Positions 17,595 to 26,068 of a stretch of 64,000 nt of DNA are shown here, in pieces. The translations under genes were made by a program, and so were the position numbers. Under the pieces are notes generated by a model. That model was not told where the DNA came from, did not search any database, and saw nothing but the letters and a program-made list of their open reading frames with translations. The stretch is taken from NCBI RefSeq assembly GCF_022267515.1, contig NZ_JAKFGB010000011.1, positions 106,338-170,337 of the forward strand. The letters run 5' to 3'. Positions within the stretch are counted from its first letter, which is position 1; every line of letters starts with the position of its first letter. Origin of the DNA: Rubinisphaera margarita. Lineage in GTDB: Bacteria; Planctomycetota; Planctomycetia; Planctomycetales; Planctomycetaceae.

Positions 17595-18224
17595 TCAGCT
17601 GTATTCGGGATTAACGCAAAGCACTCGGTCTGTATCAGCGTTCCAACCGTAAGGAAGCAAACCCTGTCTGTAGGCATGGAGAACTGCTTCGAGCGGGACG
17701 AATTCCGTTCCCGATGTCAACATGCGGATTTTTACGATCGACTCGAAGTGCGCACGGAGCGTGATCTGGATACATCTTTCGAAGTAGACCCCAGTGAGTG
17801 CTCCACCGACTGAATTTTCGATCTGCTCAAGTTTCTTGGCGATGATCGAAATTCGTGAACTCACCTCGTTCGAGACTTGGAGTTTATTTCTTACCGTGCT
17901 GAGGTCCTTCTCGAGATGACTCGCGCCCGATCCGGAGATCATCATGAACATCCCATCGACTTTATCCATCACACTTCGACGAAGCATGACAAGCGAAGAC
18001 TCATCGTCTTGCAGGTCGAGATCACTATGGAAGCCATTCAAGGTTACGATTGAGAATCCCGCAGAGAAACCGTCTCCCCGGAACTTCTCAATACGATATG
18101 GAGGCTCCACGCCCGACAAGAGCGTATCTGAATTGAAGACTTGCAGGACGTCTTCAAGGAGTTCAAGTGGACATTCTATTTTACGATTCAGCACGTTCAT
18201 CTCACTTCTTGGTATCTCACTCAT
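17595..18224 (-). CDS. Hypothetical protein of unknown family, 209 residues
   Basis: I do not recognise it. The start at 18222-18224 (MSEIPRSEMNV) is preferred because an upstream frame to 18473 would run through the rpsA terminator and into rpsA; a second ATG at 18200 is possible. The protein has no signal peptide. A helical middle (SHLEKDLSTVRNKLQVSNEV, SRISIIAKKLEQIENSVGG) separates two mixed alpha/beta parts. Base and codon use (many TTC/TTT, AGT, ATA-type codons and a lower GC look) differ from the neighbours, which hints at transfer. It sits between a repeat cluster and rpsA. Confidence 0.65.
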   Translation of the reverse strand: MSEIPRSEMNVLNRKIECPLELLEDVLQVFNSDTLLSGVEPPYRIEKFRGDGFSAGFSIVTLNGFHSDLDLQDDESSLVMLRRSVMDKVDGMFMMISGSGASHLEKDLSTVRNKLQVSNEVSSRISIIAKKLEQIENSVGGALTGVYFERCIQITLRAHFESIVKIRMLTSGTEFVPLEAVLHAYRQGLLPYGWNADTDRVLCVNPEYS

Positions 18225-18256
18225 CGGAAACTGACCCGACCAACCAGCCCACAAAA

Positions 18257-18290
18257 AAACCGGGTGAGATCGTTTGATCTCACCCGGTGA
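18257..18290 (-). terminator. rpsA terminator
   Basis: On the minus strand, ACCGGGTGAGATC (18276-18288 side) pairs perfectly with GATCTCACCCGGT around a four-base loop and is followed by a run of seven T. Lies 26 bases after the rpsA stop. Confidence 0.93.
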
Positions 18291-18315
18291 TTCAATTCCG
18301 ATCAGCAACGCTGAA

Positions 18316-20115
18316 TTACTCGTTGTCGCTGTCGCTTTCGCCTTCTTCGGCGTCGGCGGTTGGCATCTGGAACAGCGGGCCGCCGCCAGCTCCCATACCG
18401 CCCTTGAGTTCGCCCTGCGATGCGCCGGCTCGGCTGGCGGCATCTTCGGCCTGCAGGGTTTCGATGTCGGCATCGAGACGACGGCTCAGGCCGATCTTGC
18501 GATCGTCCAGGTCCAGACGGAGGATGCGGACTTCGATTTCTTCGCCGACTTTCACTTCCTGTTCCGGATCGTCGACCTTGTGGTCGGCCAGTTCAGAAAC
18601 GTGCAGCAGGCCTTCCAGTTCCGCCTCCAGTTCGACGAAGACACCGAAGTTGGTGATCTTGGTGACCTTGCCGGTGACCGTTGTGCCCGGAGCGTACTTG
18701 TCGGGGATGGTGGTTTCCCACGGATCGCCGTGCAGCTGCTTCAGGCCCAGAGCGATGCGGCGACGATCTTCGTCGACCGAAATGATCTGGCATTCGATCT
18801 CGTCGCCCTTCTTGAGCATTTCGCTGGCGTGAGAGATCTTGCGGGTCCAGGACATGTCGCTGACGTGCAGCAGGCCGTCGACACCTTCTTCGAGTTCGAT
18901 GAACGCCCCGTAGTTGGTGAGGTTGCGGACCTTGCCGGTGACGGTGGCGCCAACCGGGTACTTCTCGCCGACGTTGTCCCACGGGTTGGGCTGCGTCTGC
19001 TTCATACCGAGCGAGATTTCCTGCTTGTCGGTGTTGATGTTCAACACGACCACATCGACCTTGTCGCCGATGTTGACCAGCTCGCTCGGGTGATTGATGC
19101 GGCGGGTCCAGGACATTTCGCTGATGTGCACCAGACCTTCGATACCGTCTTCGAGACGGACGAAGGCACCGTACGACATGACATTGGTCACTTCGCCGGT
19201 CACGCGGCTGTTGATCGGATAACGATCTTCGATGTTCTCCCAGGGGCTCTTCGACTTCTGCTTCAGGCCCAGGGCGATCTTTTCTTTTTCGCGGTCGACA
19301 TTGAGGATCACGACTTCGATCTCGTCGTCGATGCTGACCATATTCGACGGATGATCGATGCGGCCCCAGCTCATGTCGGTGATGTGGAGCAGACCATCGA
19401 TGCCGCCCAGATCCACGAAGGCTCCGAAGTCGGCGATGTTCTTGACCACACCCTTACGCAGCTGACCTTCTTCGAGCTGCTCGAGCAGCTTGCGCTTCAG
19501 GTCGGCGCGGCGATCTTCGATCAGCTTACGGCGGGAAACAACAATGTTCCGGCGCGGTTCGTCGATCTTGAGGATGACGCATTCGATATCCTGGCCGATG
19601 AAATCGGCGATATCGTTCGGACGGCGGATGTCGACCTGGCTGGCCGGCAGGAAGACGTTCACACCGATGTTGACCAGCAGACCGCCCTTGATCTTGCGGA
19701 CCACGTTGCCGGTGACGATGTCGCCTTCGTCGCACTTCTCGATGATCCGTTCCCATTCACGGATCCGATCGGCCTTCCGCTTGGAGAGCAGGATGACACC
19801 GTGGATGTCTTCCATGTCTTCCATCAGGACTTCGACGGTATGTCCCGGTTCGGGATCAGGCTCGCCTTCTTCCCATTCTTCGCGGAGCACGAGACCTTCG
19901 CTCTTGGCTCCGACATCGACGAGCACTTCGTCGTCGTCGACCCGGATGATCTTTCCGGTGATGATTTCATTCGCGTCGAAAGACCGCGATGTTTCGTCGT
20001 ACAGCAGATCCATGTCGGCTTCGTCGCCGGTCAGTTCTGCCAGCGAGGTTGCCAGATAGGAGTCGAGTTCTTCGTCTTTAATCGAGAATTCGCGGAGTAG
20101 ATTCCTGTCGACCAT
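18316..20115 (-). CDS. rpsA: 30S ribosomal protein S1
   Basis: Binds mRNA on the small subunit and helps translation initiation. The 599-residue protein shows six S1 (OB-fold) repeats starting at about residues 50, 135, 215, 300, 390 and 475. The last four have the strong RNA-binding signature GAFV/I-L-G-GLLHVSDMSW. A flexible acidic tail (DAEEGESDSDNE) follows a Gly/Ala-rich linker. Length fits typical S1. The strong codon bias and long GC-skewed antisense open frames are as expected for a highly expressed gene. Monocistronic with a perfect terminator at 18257-18290. Confidence 0.97.
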   Translation of the reverse strand: MVDRNLLREFSIKDEELDSYLATSLAELTGDEADMDLLYDETSRSFDANEIITGKIIRVDDDEVLVDVGAKSEGLVLREEWEEGEPDPEPGHTVEVLMEDMEDIHGVILLSKRKADRIREWERIIEKCDEGDIVTGNVVRKIKGGLLVNIGVNVFLPASQVDIRRPNDIADFIGQDIECVILKIDEPRRNIVVSRRKLIEDRRADLKRKLLEQLEEGQLRKGVVKNIADFGAFVDLGGIDGLLHITDMSWGRIDHPSNMVSIDDEIEVVILNVDREKEKIALGLKQKSKSPWENIEDRYPINSRVTGEVTNVMSYGAFVRLEDGIEGLVHISEMSWTRRINHPSELVNIGDKVDVVVLNINTDKQEISLGMKQTQPNPWDNVGEKYPVGATVTGKVRNLTNYGAFIELEEGVDGLLHVSDMSWTRKISHASEMLKKGDEIECQIISVDEDRRRIALGLKQLHGDPWETTIPDKYAPGTTVTGKVTKITNFGVFVELEAELEGLLHVSELADHKVDDPEQEVKVGEEIEVRILRLDLDDRKIGLSRRLDADIETLQAEDAASRAGASQGELKGGMGAGGGPLFQMPTADAEEGESDSDNE

Positions 20116-20520
20116 GTGATTCCCACGTCAACCCGCTGTCGATTCTGCCACCCATCGATCCGGGTCAACTTAACTCAAAATAAATAGGACCTTGAAACCT
20201 TCGGCTGTGGAAGGCCCTGCCTTCCGGAAAACAGCACTATCGCGATCAGCAGAGATACGTGAACGGTGAGAGATCGGGAAAATCTCTGAACGGAACGACA
20301 GAGGCGTCCCGTGCCGCGACACGCGCGATAAGAACGAGTTATATCACATTCCGGTCAATCCTGAACAGTCGACCCCGGGCCAAGTCGTCAAAAAACGCCT
20401 TGTTTTCCGAAGGTTTGTCTGTCGAAAGACCGCTCGGAAGGAAAAACTCAAGCCGCATTATCCGTCGCTCATGATGTCCCGTAAAGGAACCCTCCCCGTG
20501 CGGCTCGCGGGAGGAGAAAA
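20116..20520. other. Region between the FliN-like gene and rpsA
   Basis: 405 bases. It holds the rpsA promoter and leader (minus strand). A hairpin GGAAGGCAG-GGC-CTTCC-type palindrome lies near 20205-20225. A GC-rich hairpin at 20492-20516 (CCTCCCG with CGGGGAGG, minus strand) may end the FliN-like transcript. No gene seen. Confidence 0.45.
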
Positions 20521-21432
20521 TCAGAGCGTGAACACGCCGGGCGCCCGTTGCTTCTCGACGCCAACGTGATTGATTTTCAGTCCGAATTTTTCGCCGATCT
20601 TAACCGCTTCGCCCTGTGCGAAAGGCTTGTTATTCACATACAGATCGAGCAGATCGTCGCACGATTTCTGGAACATGATTAAGGTCCCCGGGCAGAGATT
20701 GATCAGCTGTCCCAGGTCGATTTTCTTCTCCGCCAGCCGGACCGACACCTTGACCGAGAGCGGCATCACCCGCCGGACCCGGTGAATCAGATCCTGGGCT
20801 TCCCGATTAAGAACCGGAGCGGCCTCTTCGGGTGCGGCTTCGATTTCCTCAGGATCCGAAGCTTCCGCTGCGGATTCCGATGTCTCTGCAGAAGCCTCGC
20901 CAGCCGGGATCTCGTCGACCGGAACTTCCTCTCCCGCAGATTCGCCGCGTCGGGCCAGGACGTACAGTGTCTGGGCGAGATTGGGATCACTTCCGGAGAA
21001 GGCTTCGAGCGGAAGGACGCCGCATTCCTGCGGATCTTCGAACGAAGCGGAGATTTCTGAGAGTTCTTCGATCCATTCCGCTGCCGAATCGGCCGGATTG
21101 ACGCCAGGAAGATCGAGCAACTGGGTCAGATCAAAGATCAGGTCGTTCAGCAGGGTCTGTTGTTCATCGGACGGGGCCGAAACCCAGTCTGGCAACAGCG
21201 GCCCCTGAGGAATGGCAAGCAGGATCCGGCCGGTGCTGGTCTCGAGAATAAGATTGAGCCCGGGACCTTTCAGGTGGGAATCGTCCGCAGACAAATCTGC
21301 CAGGACGGTCTGATCCCCTGGAGCGACGGTCCAGTCGCCGCCAAATGTCGACACGAGAGCCGCGGTCAGGCCGGCGGTTTTTCCGCTGAACGATTGGGCC
21401 AGCCGATCAAAGTCGATTCCAGGTTCCGACAT
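20521..21432 (-). CDS. fliN: FliM/FliN family flagellar motor switch protein
   Basis: FliN forms the C-ring of the flagellar switch and binds export substrates and CheY-P. The last about 75 residues (LSVKVSVRLAEKKIDLGQLI, then GEAVKIGEKFGLKINHVG) are a clear SpoA/FliMN_C domain. The 303-residue length is much longer than the usual 100-140: the first 165 residues form an unassigned domain with EELSEISASFED. Then an acidic Glu/Ala/Pro linker (about 165-215) precedes the SpoA domain. This two-part form resembles FliY-like proteins, though I see no CheC motif. No other flagellar genes are nearby. It fits a motile swarmer stage. Confidence 0.78.
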   Translation of the reverse strand: MSEPGIDFDRLAQSFSGKTAGLTAALVSTFGGDWTVAPGDQTVLADLSADDSHLKGPGLNLILETSTGRILLAIPQGPLLPDWVSAPSDEQQTLLNDLIFDLTQLLDLPGVNPADSAAEWIEELSEISASFEDPQECGVLPLEAFSGSDPNLAQTLYVLARRGESAGEEVPVDEIPAGEASAETSESAAEASDPEEIEAAPEEAAPVLNREAQDLIHRVRRVMPLSVKVSVRLAEKKIDLGQLINLCPGTLIMFQKSCDDLLDLYVNNKPFAQGEAVKIGEKFGLKINHVGVEKQRAPGVFTL

Positions 21433-22064
21433 ACCACGTGAATGAGGGTAAAATTTGAGTTCGCAAGCGATGCCCCGCCGGCACTCGCTTCAGCAGTTCC
21501 CGCCGGGGAGGAAAGATCCGGTTGGGGACCTTCGCTCGACCGGGATTCGGCGCAGCAGGAATGCTCCAGATCAGATATCGACGTGCTTCGACCTTCGGCT
21601 CGACCGGAAAACCGGAATTTCAGGCACACTCCGCCTATTTTTCCCGTTCGCCAAGCGATCCAGGCGGACAGGACGCATCAGAAGTCCATGATATTTCCGC
21701 AGATCGGGTTATTGACAAGTCGATGCGGGCTCTGCATAATTGGGAAACCGCTCCATACTCCTACTCTCCTGTGGGAATCTCCGGGTGGCCATCTCACGGA
21801 ATGCCCGCGCCTGGGTACAGTGATCGCCGGTGAACACAGCTCGTTCCCCGATTCCTCATTTCCCTCCGCCGTGTCGCAGCAGCTGATTCTGTTTCGGCTC
21901 CTGCCTACTTCCCGTGTCACTTTGTGCTCTGGCTCCAGTCGCTGAAGATTCGTCGACTGTCTGGCGCAACGTGAACGCCCCCGGCAATCAGCGCGGCTTC
22001 CCGTGTCTCAGATATTTCCGGACATCGACCCCTCCTCGCCAAATCCATTTTGGAGAAACTCAAC
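21433..22064. other. Long leader/intergenic region before the tatA operon
   Basis: 632 bases. It contains a strong sigma-70 promoter at 21712-21740 and then about 320 transcribed bases before the first tatA. Open frames here (for example 21442-21945) show no family character and cross the promoter, so I do not call a gene. The transcribed part may be a structured leader or a separate small RNA; I could not match it to SRP, 6S, tmRNA or RNase P RNA. Confidence 0.5.
21712..21740 (+). promoter_or_regulatory. Sigma-70 promoter upstream of the tatA operon
   Basis: TTGACA (21712-21717), exactly 17 bases, CATAAT (21735-21740). The -35 is perfect and the -10 matches five of six. Transcription would start near 21747, about 318 bases before the first tatA ATG. 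Confidence 0.8.
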
Positions 22065-22298
22065 ATGACCTGCTTAGGTTTCATCCCCGGTATGCCCGGC
22101 GGCATCGAGCTCGTTATTTTTCTGCTGATCATTCTGATTTTCTTCGGCAAACGCCTGCCCAGCGCCATGTTCTCGGTCGGTAAGAGCATCACCGAGTTCA
22201 AGAAGGGCGTGAGTGAGCATATCGATGACGATTCCGACGAGGACGAAGACGAAGAGCCGCGTCCGAAAAAGAAGAAGACGGAACACATTTCCGAATAG
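22065..22298 (+). CDS. tatA: Twin-arginine translocase subunit TatA/E (copy 1)
   Basis: TatA oligomers form the pore or membrane-thinning patch of the Tat system, which exports folded proteins. 77 residues: a short N-terminus, one membrane helix (GGIELVIFLLIILIFFG), the hinge FGKRLP, an amphipathic helix (SVGKSITEFKKGVSEH), then an acidic run and a basic KKKK tail. ATG at 22065 is chosen because GGAG at 22052-22055 is nine bases upstream; a TTG at 22050 would also be in frame. First gene of an operon with a second tatA. Tat substrates in this window include the RR-leader proteins at 47364 and 50304. Confidence 0.92.
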   Translation: MTCLGFIPGMPGGIELVIFLLIILIFFGKRLPSAMFSVGKSITEFKKGVSEHIDDDSDEDEDEEPRPKKKKTEHISE

Positions 22299-22361
22299 TT
22301 CGTGTTGAGAGTCAGGTGCCTTACCGGCTCCCGGCGAGCCATTTGATAGAGGAGAGAGACC

Positions 22362-22655
22362 ATGTTTACACCCGGTTGGACAGAAATGATCATTCTCGGC
22401 ATGATCGCCCTGCTGCTGTTCGGCAAGCGGCTGCCGGAAGTTGCCCGCAGCCTGGGACAGGGCTTCGTCGAGTTCAAGCGCGGAATGCGGACGATCGAAA
22501 CCGATATGCGGTCAGCCGTTTACAGCGATCCCCAGCCGACCGCCCCGAAGTCGACCAGTTCTTCGCGCGTCGACGAAGATCTGAAGCCGACCGCGGAGAA
22601 ATTCCAGATCGAAGACGAAACGCAGGAAGAAACGGCCGACAGCTCGAAGGCATAG
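22362..22655 (+). CDS. tatA: Twin-arginine translocase subunit TatA/E (copy 2)
   Basis: Second TatA-type protein, 97 residues: helix MIILGMIALLLFG, hinge FGKRLPEV, amphipathic helix ARSLGQGFVEFKRGMR, then a polar, acidic tail. AGGAGAGAGAC just before the ATG is a strong ribosome site. It lies 63 bases after copy 1. Two TatA-like proteins could be TatA and TatB functionally, but both look TatA/E-like. The TAG stop is followed in the same frame by a further hydrophobic open stretch (see 22701). Confidence 0.92.
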   Translation: MFTPGWTEMIILGMIALLLFGKRLPEVARSLGQGFVEFKRGMRTIETDMRSAVYSDPQPTAPKSTSSSRVDEDLKPTAEKFQIEDETQEETADSSKA

Positions 22656-22700
22656 TCCGATGACGCGTTCGCTTCTCTTCTCTTCGCTGCACTCTGGGGC

Positions 22701-22940
22701 ATGGGAAGCGTAGCTGCCGTCCTGTTCGGAATCTGGAGTCTCGGTCTTCTGTCGCTGCACGGCGGGGCGATTGCCGTGACGATCCAGCACGGAGGGCATC
22801 ACGTGACAATTGACCCGACGGTTTCGTCCTCGATGTTTCTGCTCTCGATTCCCGCGTGTGTCGCTATAGCAATAACGGCTGCCCTGTTACAGGCAGCCGT
22901 TTTTTACGCGCTGTTTGGTGATCGTGATTCACCGAAGTAG
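22701..22940 (+). CDS. Possible small two-helix membrane protein
   Basis: A 79-codon frame with two hydrophobic segments (MGSVAAVLFGIWSLGLLSLHGGA and FLLSIPACVAIAITAALLQ). It is uncertain. The frame is continuous with tatA copy 2 across a single TAG (22653-22655). The residues between (SDDAFASLLFAALWG) are also hydrophobic, but there is no upstream alternative start. The ATG has only GGGG two bases away as a ribosome site. A strong terminator (22874-22906) lies inside the frame, so transcripts from the tat promoter would mostly end before its stop. Either a minor real gene or chance. Confidence 0.4.
   Translation: MGSVAAVLFGIWSLGLLSLHGGAIAVTIQHGGHHVTIDPTVSSSMFLLSIPACVAIAITAALLQAAVFYALFGDRDSPK
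22874..22906 (+). terminator. Terminator of the tatA operon
   Basis: Perfect ten-base stem AACGGCTGCC (22874-22883) and GGCAGCCGTT (22892-22901), eight-base loop, then TTTT. It lies about 220 bases after the second tatA stop. Confidence 0.88.
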
Positions 22941-22952
22941 AGCGGCTCGCAT

Positions 22953-23246
22953 CTACTCGATTTGAAAGCCCTGGCCGCAGCTGCCGCATTCGTGGTATTC
23001 AACCTCACCGATCACGTAGTCGGTCCGGCCGCACCCCGGGCACTGGAAGCGGCCTGAGGTGGGCAGCCGATAGCTGCGGACTTCGTCGCCATGCCGGCGC
23101 GAACTGCGGCGGCGATCTTTCGCGGAGCGGCGATCGACCGCGATTTCTTCGTCCGACTTTCGTCGGTCTTTTCGGTCACGCCTTTCGGCAGCCTGGCGTT
23201 TTTCAAGCAGATGCTGGAGGTCAGTGGGCAACATATGGTGCTTCAT
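22953..23246 (-). CDS. Small zinc-ribbon protein at the end of the secretin operon
   Basis: 97 residues from the ATG at 23244-23246. The first half is extremely basic and charged (repeats of DRRSAKDRRRSSRR type). The second half is a zinc ribbon with CPGC (about residue 68) and CGSC (about 86), giving four cysteines that could bind zinc. An in-frame start at 23279 would overlap the secretin gene by four bases; I prefer the shorter form because MKHHMLPTDL begins the regular part. Function unknown; a nucleic-acid-binding or structural role is possible. Last gene of the minus-strand locus. Confidence 0.65.
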   Translation of the reverse strand: MKHHMLPTDLQHLLEKRQAAERRDRKDRRKSDEEIAVDRRSAKDRRRSSRRHGDEVRSYRLPTSGRFQCPGCGRTDYVIGEVEYHECGSCGQGFQIE

Positions 23247-23275
23247 AGCGGGCTCACGGAGGACAAAAAAAACTG

Positions 23276-25330
23276 TCATTCGTACGGCTCATACTGCTCG
23301 TACGAGTAGGGTTGCGAGTTCGAAATCGGCGGCATCGCATGCGGAGCAATCGAGGCCTCTCCCGGCGGACAGTAGGGTTCTGTCACCACGGGCGGACCAA
23401 GGTTCCGGCGGCGAATCCGACGGGGATTTTCCATCGCATCAAGCAGGACCGGTTCCGGCCGAGGCACAGGAATCAGTGGACCTTCCAGCAGCGGCGTCGT
23501 CGCACGGTAGAATTGATCCTGATCGATACAGCGATAGGGATCGTCGTAAGGCACGATACGAGGCACGAGTGTGATGATGATTTCGCGCCGTTCTCGAACG
23601 GCGGTTCTTCGACCGAACATTCGTCCGACATACTTGATGTCACCAATGTAGGGAATCTTCGTCTGTCGATCCGAATCGACTTCCTGGATGAGTCCGCCCA
23701 GCACGATCCCCTGTCCGTCCGGCAGCATGACCGTGGTGTCGACTTCCGTGGTGTCCTTGTCGGGGACCCCCGTGGCGGCGTTCACGGTGCCGGTCGAAAC
23801 TTCAGGCTTGACCTTCATCAGGATCTGGCCGTTGTTGCTGATGTGCGGCGTGACGTTGAGAACGACCCCGACATCCATGAAGTCGACGTTCTGCAGTGTG
23901 CTCGTTTCCGTCGTCGTGGTCACGATGTAGCCGAGCTGGCTACCGATCTGAATCTTCGCTTCCTGGCCGTTCAACACGAGCACTTTGGGGGAAGCGAGCG
24001 TCTTGGCATCGGTCGTGTCTTTGATGATTTCGATCACGTTGTCGAGCTTCGAGCCATCGATGTTTAGGACCATGGCCGGACTGCCGGCCGGGTTGGCAAA
24101 GCCCTGGGAATCGATGGAGAACTGAGCTCCGGCGAGTGAAGTCACGTAGGACAGGTTCACGCCGTGCCGGTTTTCGTCGTCCAGATTCACCTGAAGAATA
24201 TGGGCCTCGATGAGCACCTGACGCGGTGCGACGTCGGTCCGTGCGACGTAGTCCTCGATTCGCATCAGGTATTCCGGCAGATCCTCCACAATAATCTGTT
24301 CGCGGGAACGTCGCCCATCCATCGGGCTGGTCTGATGACTGAAGATCTTGCCGACTGGCGAGAGAAGCCCCGTCACGACTTTCTCGACCTCTTCCGCCGA
24401 GACGAAATTCAGCGTGATCACCCGAACCTGTCGTCCCTGCATCTGGGGGCCTGACAACGACTCCTTGCTGATGCGCGACACAATGATAATGTTTCGCTGC
24501 TGCACCCAGGTGCAGTTTGAGGCTGCCAAAATCGTGTCCAGAGCATCGTCGAGCGGAACGTCGTTCAACGTGACGGTCACCTTCTCCTGAACGTCGTCGC
24601 TGAGCACGAGATTCAATCCGTGCTGCTGGGCGATCATCTGCAGCACGGCGTTTAGTGGAGCTTCGCGAGCAACCAGCGTCAGAAAGTCGCCGGATCGATG
24701 CAGATTGATATTGTCCGGAGCAGAGGGCGTCAAAGGCACATCGTAGTACTTGTAGGCACTGCCCCGTCGCGGTGCGGGCGCTGCTGGTGCTGCAGGAGTC
24801 GGAGCCGAACCGAGCGGCAGGGGAGCGGTTTCCCATTGTTCGGTCTTCAGCTTCGCGGCCCCCGAGGACCTAGGCTCGGTCACCTGAAACTCCCGGTCCT
24901 GAGAAAGTTCCGGGCCGATGACCGGATCGAGTTCCGGATTCCAGTTCAGATCCGTGAACGGATCGACCTGTTCCTGTTGCGGCTCTTCACCGGCCAGTTG
25001 CCGAATCGTCCCAGGCACCGGGGACGACAGAGTTTCCGCGGTCCGGGCGGTCTGTCGCTGTGAGGAAACAGGCGCTGGACGACTGGCTGCGGCGAGGCGG
25101 TCTGGGGTTCCGTTATCGTAGACCGATGCGATGTACTCTTCCGGACGAAGATCGATGATCTCCTGCTCGCGTTTAACGGGAGCTTCCGCGACAACCGGTT
25201 CTGTCTCTGTCGAGCGGAACGGGTTGCGAACCATCCGGGACAGCGAGTCGGTCTGACACCCCCCAAGGCAGCAGACGACCAGCGCGATCAGCACCGGTCC
25301 CATTCTGAATCTACTGCTGGTGTGAGTCAT
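23276..25330 (-). CDS. Secretin, GspD/PilQ type, lipoprotein
   Basis: Forms the outer-membrane gate of a type II secretion or type IV pilus system. The 684-residue precursor has a lipobox LGGC (cysteine at 25), so it is probably a lipoprotein. A proline-rich variable region (about 50-200) is followed by an STN/N0-like domain (GDFLTLVAREAPLNAVLQMI, about 213-290). Then come an N1-type domain (VRVITLNFVSAEEVEKVVTG) and the secretin core ending VDSDRQTKIPYIGDIKYVGR and REIIITLVPRIV (about 570-600). A Pro/Tyr-rich tail follows. It lies 252 bases after the PilP-like gene, so it may also have its own promoter. Confidence 0.92.
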   Translation of the reverse strand: MTHTSSRFRMGPVLIALVVCCLGGCQTDSLSRMVRNPFRSTETEPVVAEAPVKREQEIIDLRPEEYIASVYDNGTPDRLAAASRPAPVSSQRQTARTAETLSSPVPGTIRQLAGEEPQQEQVDPFTDLNWNPELDPVIGPELSQDREFQVTEPRSSGAAKLKTEQWETAPLPLGSAPTPAAPAAPAPRRGSAYKYYDVPLTPSAPDNINLHRSGDFLTLVAREAPLNAVLQMIAQQHGLNLVLSDDVQEKVTVTLNDVPLDDALDTILAASNCTWVQQRNIIIVSRISKESLSGPQMQGRQVRVITLNFVSAEEVEKVVTGLLSPVGKIFSHQTSPMDGRRSREQIIVEDLPEYLMRIEDYVARTDVAPRQVLIEAHILQVNLDDENRHGVNLSYVTSLAGAQFSIDSQGFANPAGSPAMVLNIDGSKLDNVIEIIKDTTDAKTLASPKVLVLNGQEAKIQIGSQLGYIVTTTTETSTLQNVDFMDVGVVLNVTPHISNNGQILMKVKPEVSTGTVNAATGVPDKDTTEVDTTVMLPDGQGIVLGGLIQEVDSDRQTKIPYIGDIKYVGRMFGRRTAVRERREIIITLVPRIVPYDDPYRCIDQDQFYRATTPLLEGPLIPVPRPEPVLLDAMENPRRIRRRNLGPPVVTEPYCPPGEASIAPHAMPPISNSQPYSYEQYEPYE

Positions 25331-25582
25331 AAGAATGAAACGTCAGAGAGTGGAGTATTCGGAACGAAGTTGATGAATCAGGCGAGCGCGGATTTCGCCT
25401 TCCTCACTAACATCGACCTCGCCTGCCCCGAGAATGTGCGCGATTCGCGCAATCGTCACATCAGGCCAACATTACTGACCGGCTTGATCGTAAATTTTAA
25501 CGCGACGAACAAACTCCCCCGTCTCTATGCTTTTATCCCGTCTTACGCAGCCTGCCGCCCTGTAAACAGGCGTATACAACTA

Positions 25583-26068
25583 CTATTCGGCGAGCAAACG
25601 AATGTTTCCATCGGTGATTTCCCCCACCACGAGGCCATTTGGCAGCCTGTCTCCCTCGCTGTATATCACATTGTCGATCAGAGCCATTTTCGTATTCCCG
25701 TTTGACAGCACCGCCGAAACTCTCACCAGGCGAGGGTCAAACGCTGCGACCGGCGTTTCCGACTCGGCTGCGACGAGTTCCTCATCGTCGGCGTCTTCGC
25801 CGGTCTGTCCCGGAGCGAACGGGTTGTGAGAAACGACCTGATCAAGTTCGAACTTTGGCAGATTCCGGACGCGGGCCAAAGCCTCAAGATCAGGTCCGCC
25901 GGCCTGCTTGACCACCTGCGTGGCCAGTTGGGTCACCAGCGATGTCTGAGAGCTGGATGATTTGTCGGACCCTCCCCAGAGAACGTAGCCCAGGGTTGAA
26001 GACAGACTGAGAATCAGCATGACTTTCCCTCGTGTCAGGGACGACCCGCCTGAATATCTACCGAACAT
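25583..26068 (-). CDS. PilP/GspC-like inner-membrane linker protein
   Basis: PilP and GspC connect the inner-membrane platform to the secretin. From the ATG at 26066-26068 (MFGRYSGG) the protein has about 161 residues: one membrane helix (VMLILSLSSTLGYVLWGG), a Ser/Gln linker, the NPFAPG signature common before the HR domain of PilP/GspC, and a small C-terminal beta domain (VRVSAVLSNGNTKMALIDN, EGDRLPNGLVVGEITDGNIRL). It overlaps the upstream PilO gene by 11 bases. Sequence similarity is weak, so the call rests on motif, topology and position. Confidence 0.72.
   Translation of the reverse strand: MFGRYSGGSSLTRGKVMLILSLSSTLGYVLWGGSDKSSSSQTSLVTQLATQVVKQAGGPDLEALARVRNLPKFELDQVVSHNPFAPGQTGEDADDEELVAAESETPVAAFDPRLVRVSAVLSNGNTKMALIDNVIYSEGDRLPNGLVVGEITDGNIRLLAE

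Noticed and set aside
18274..20100. 608-codon plus-strand open frame
   Set aside because: Exactly antisense to rpsA; its repetitive Asp/Phe/Val composition mirrors the S1 repeats.
21442..21945. 167-codon plus-strand frame before tatA
   Set aside because: Crosses the strong promoter at 21712 and has shadow-like composition.
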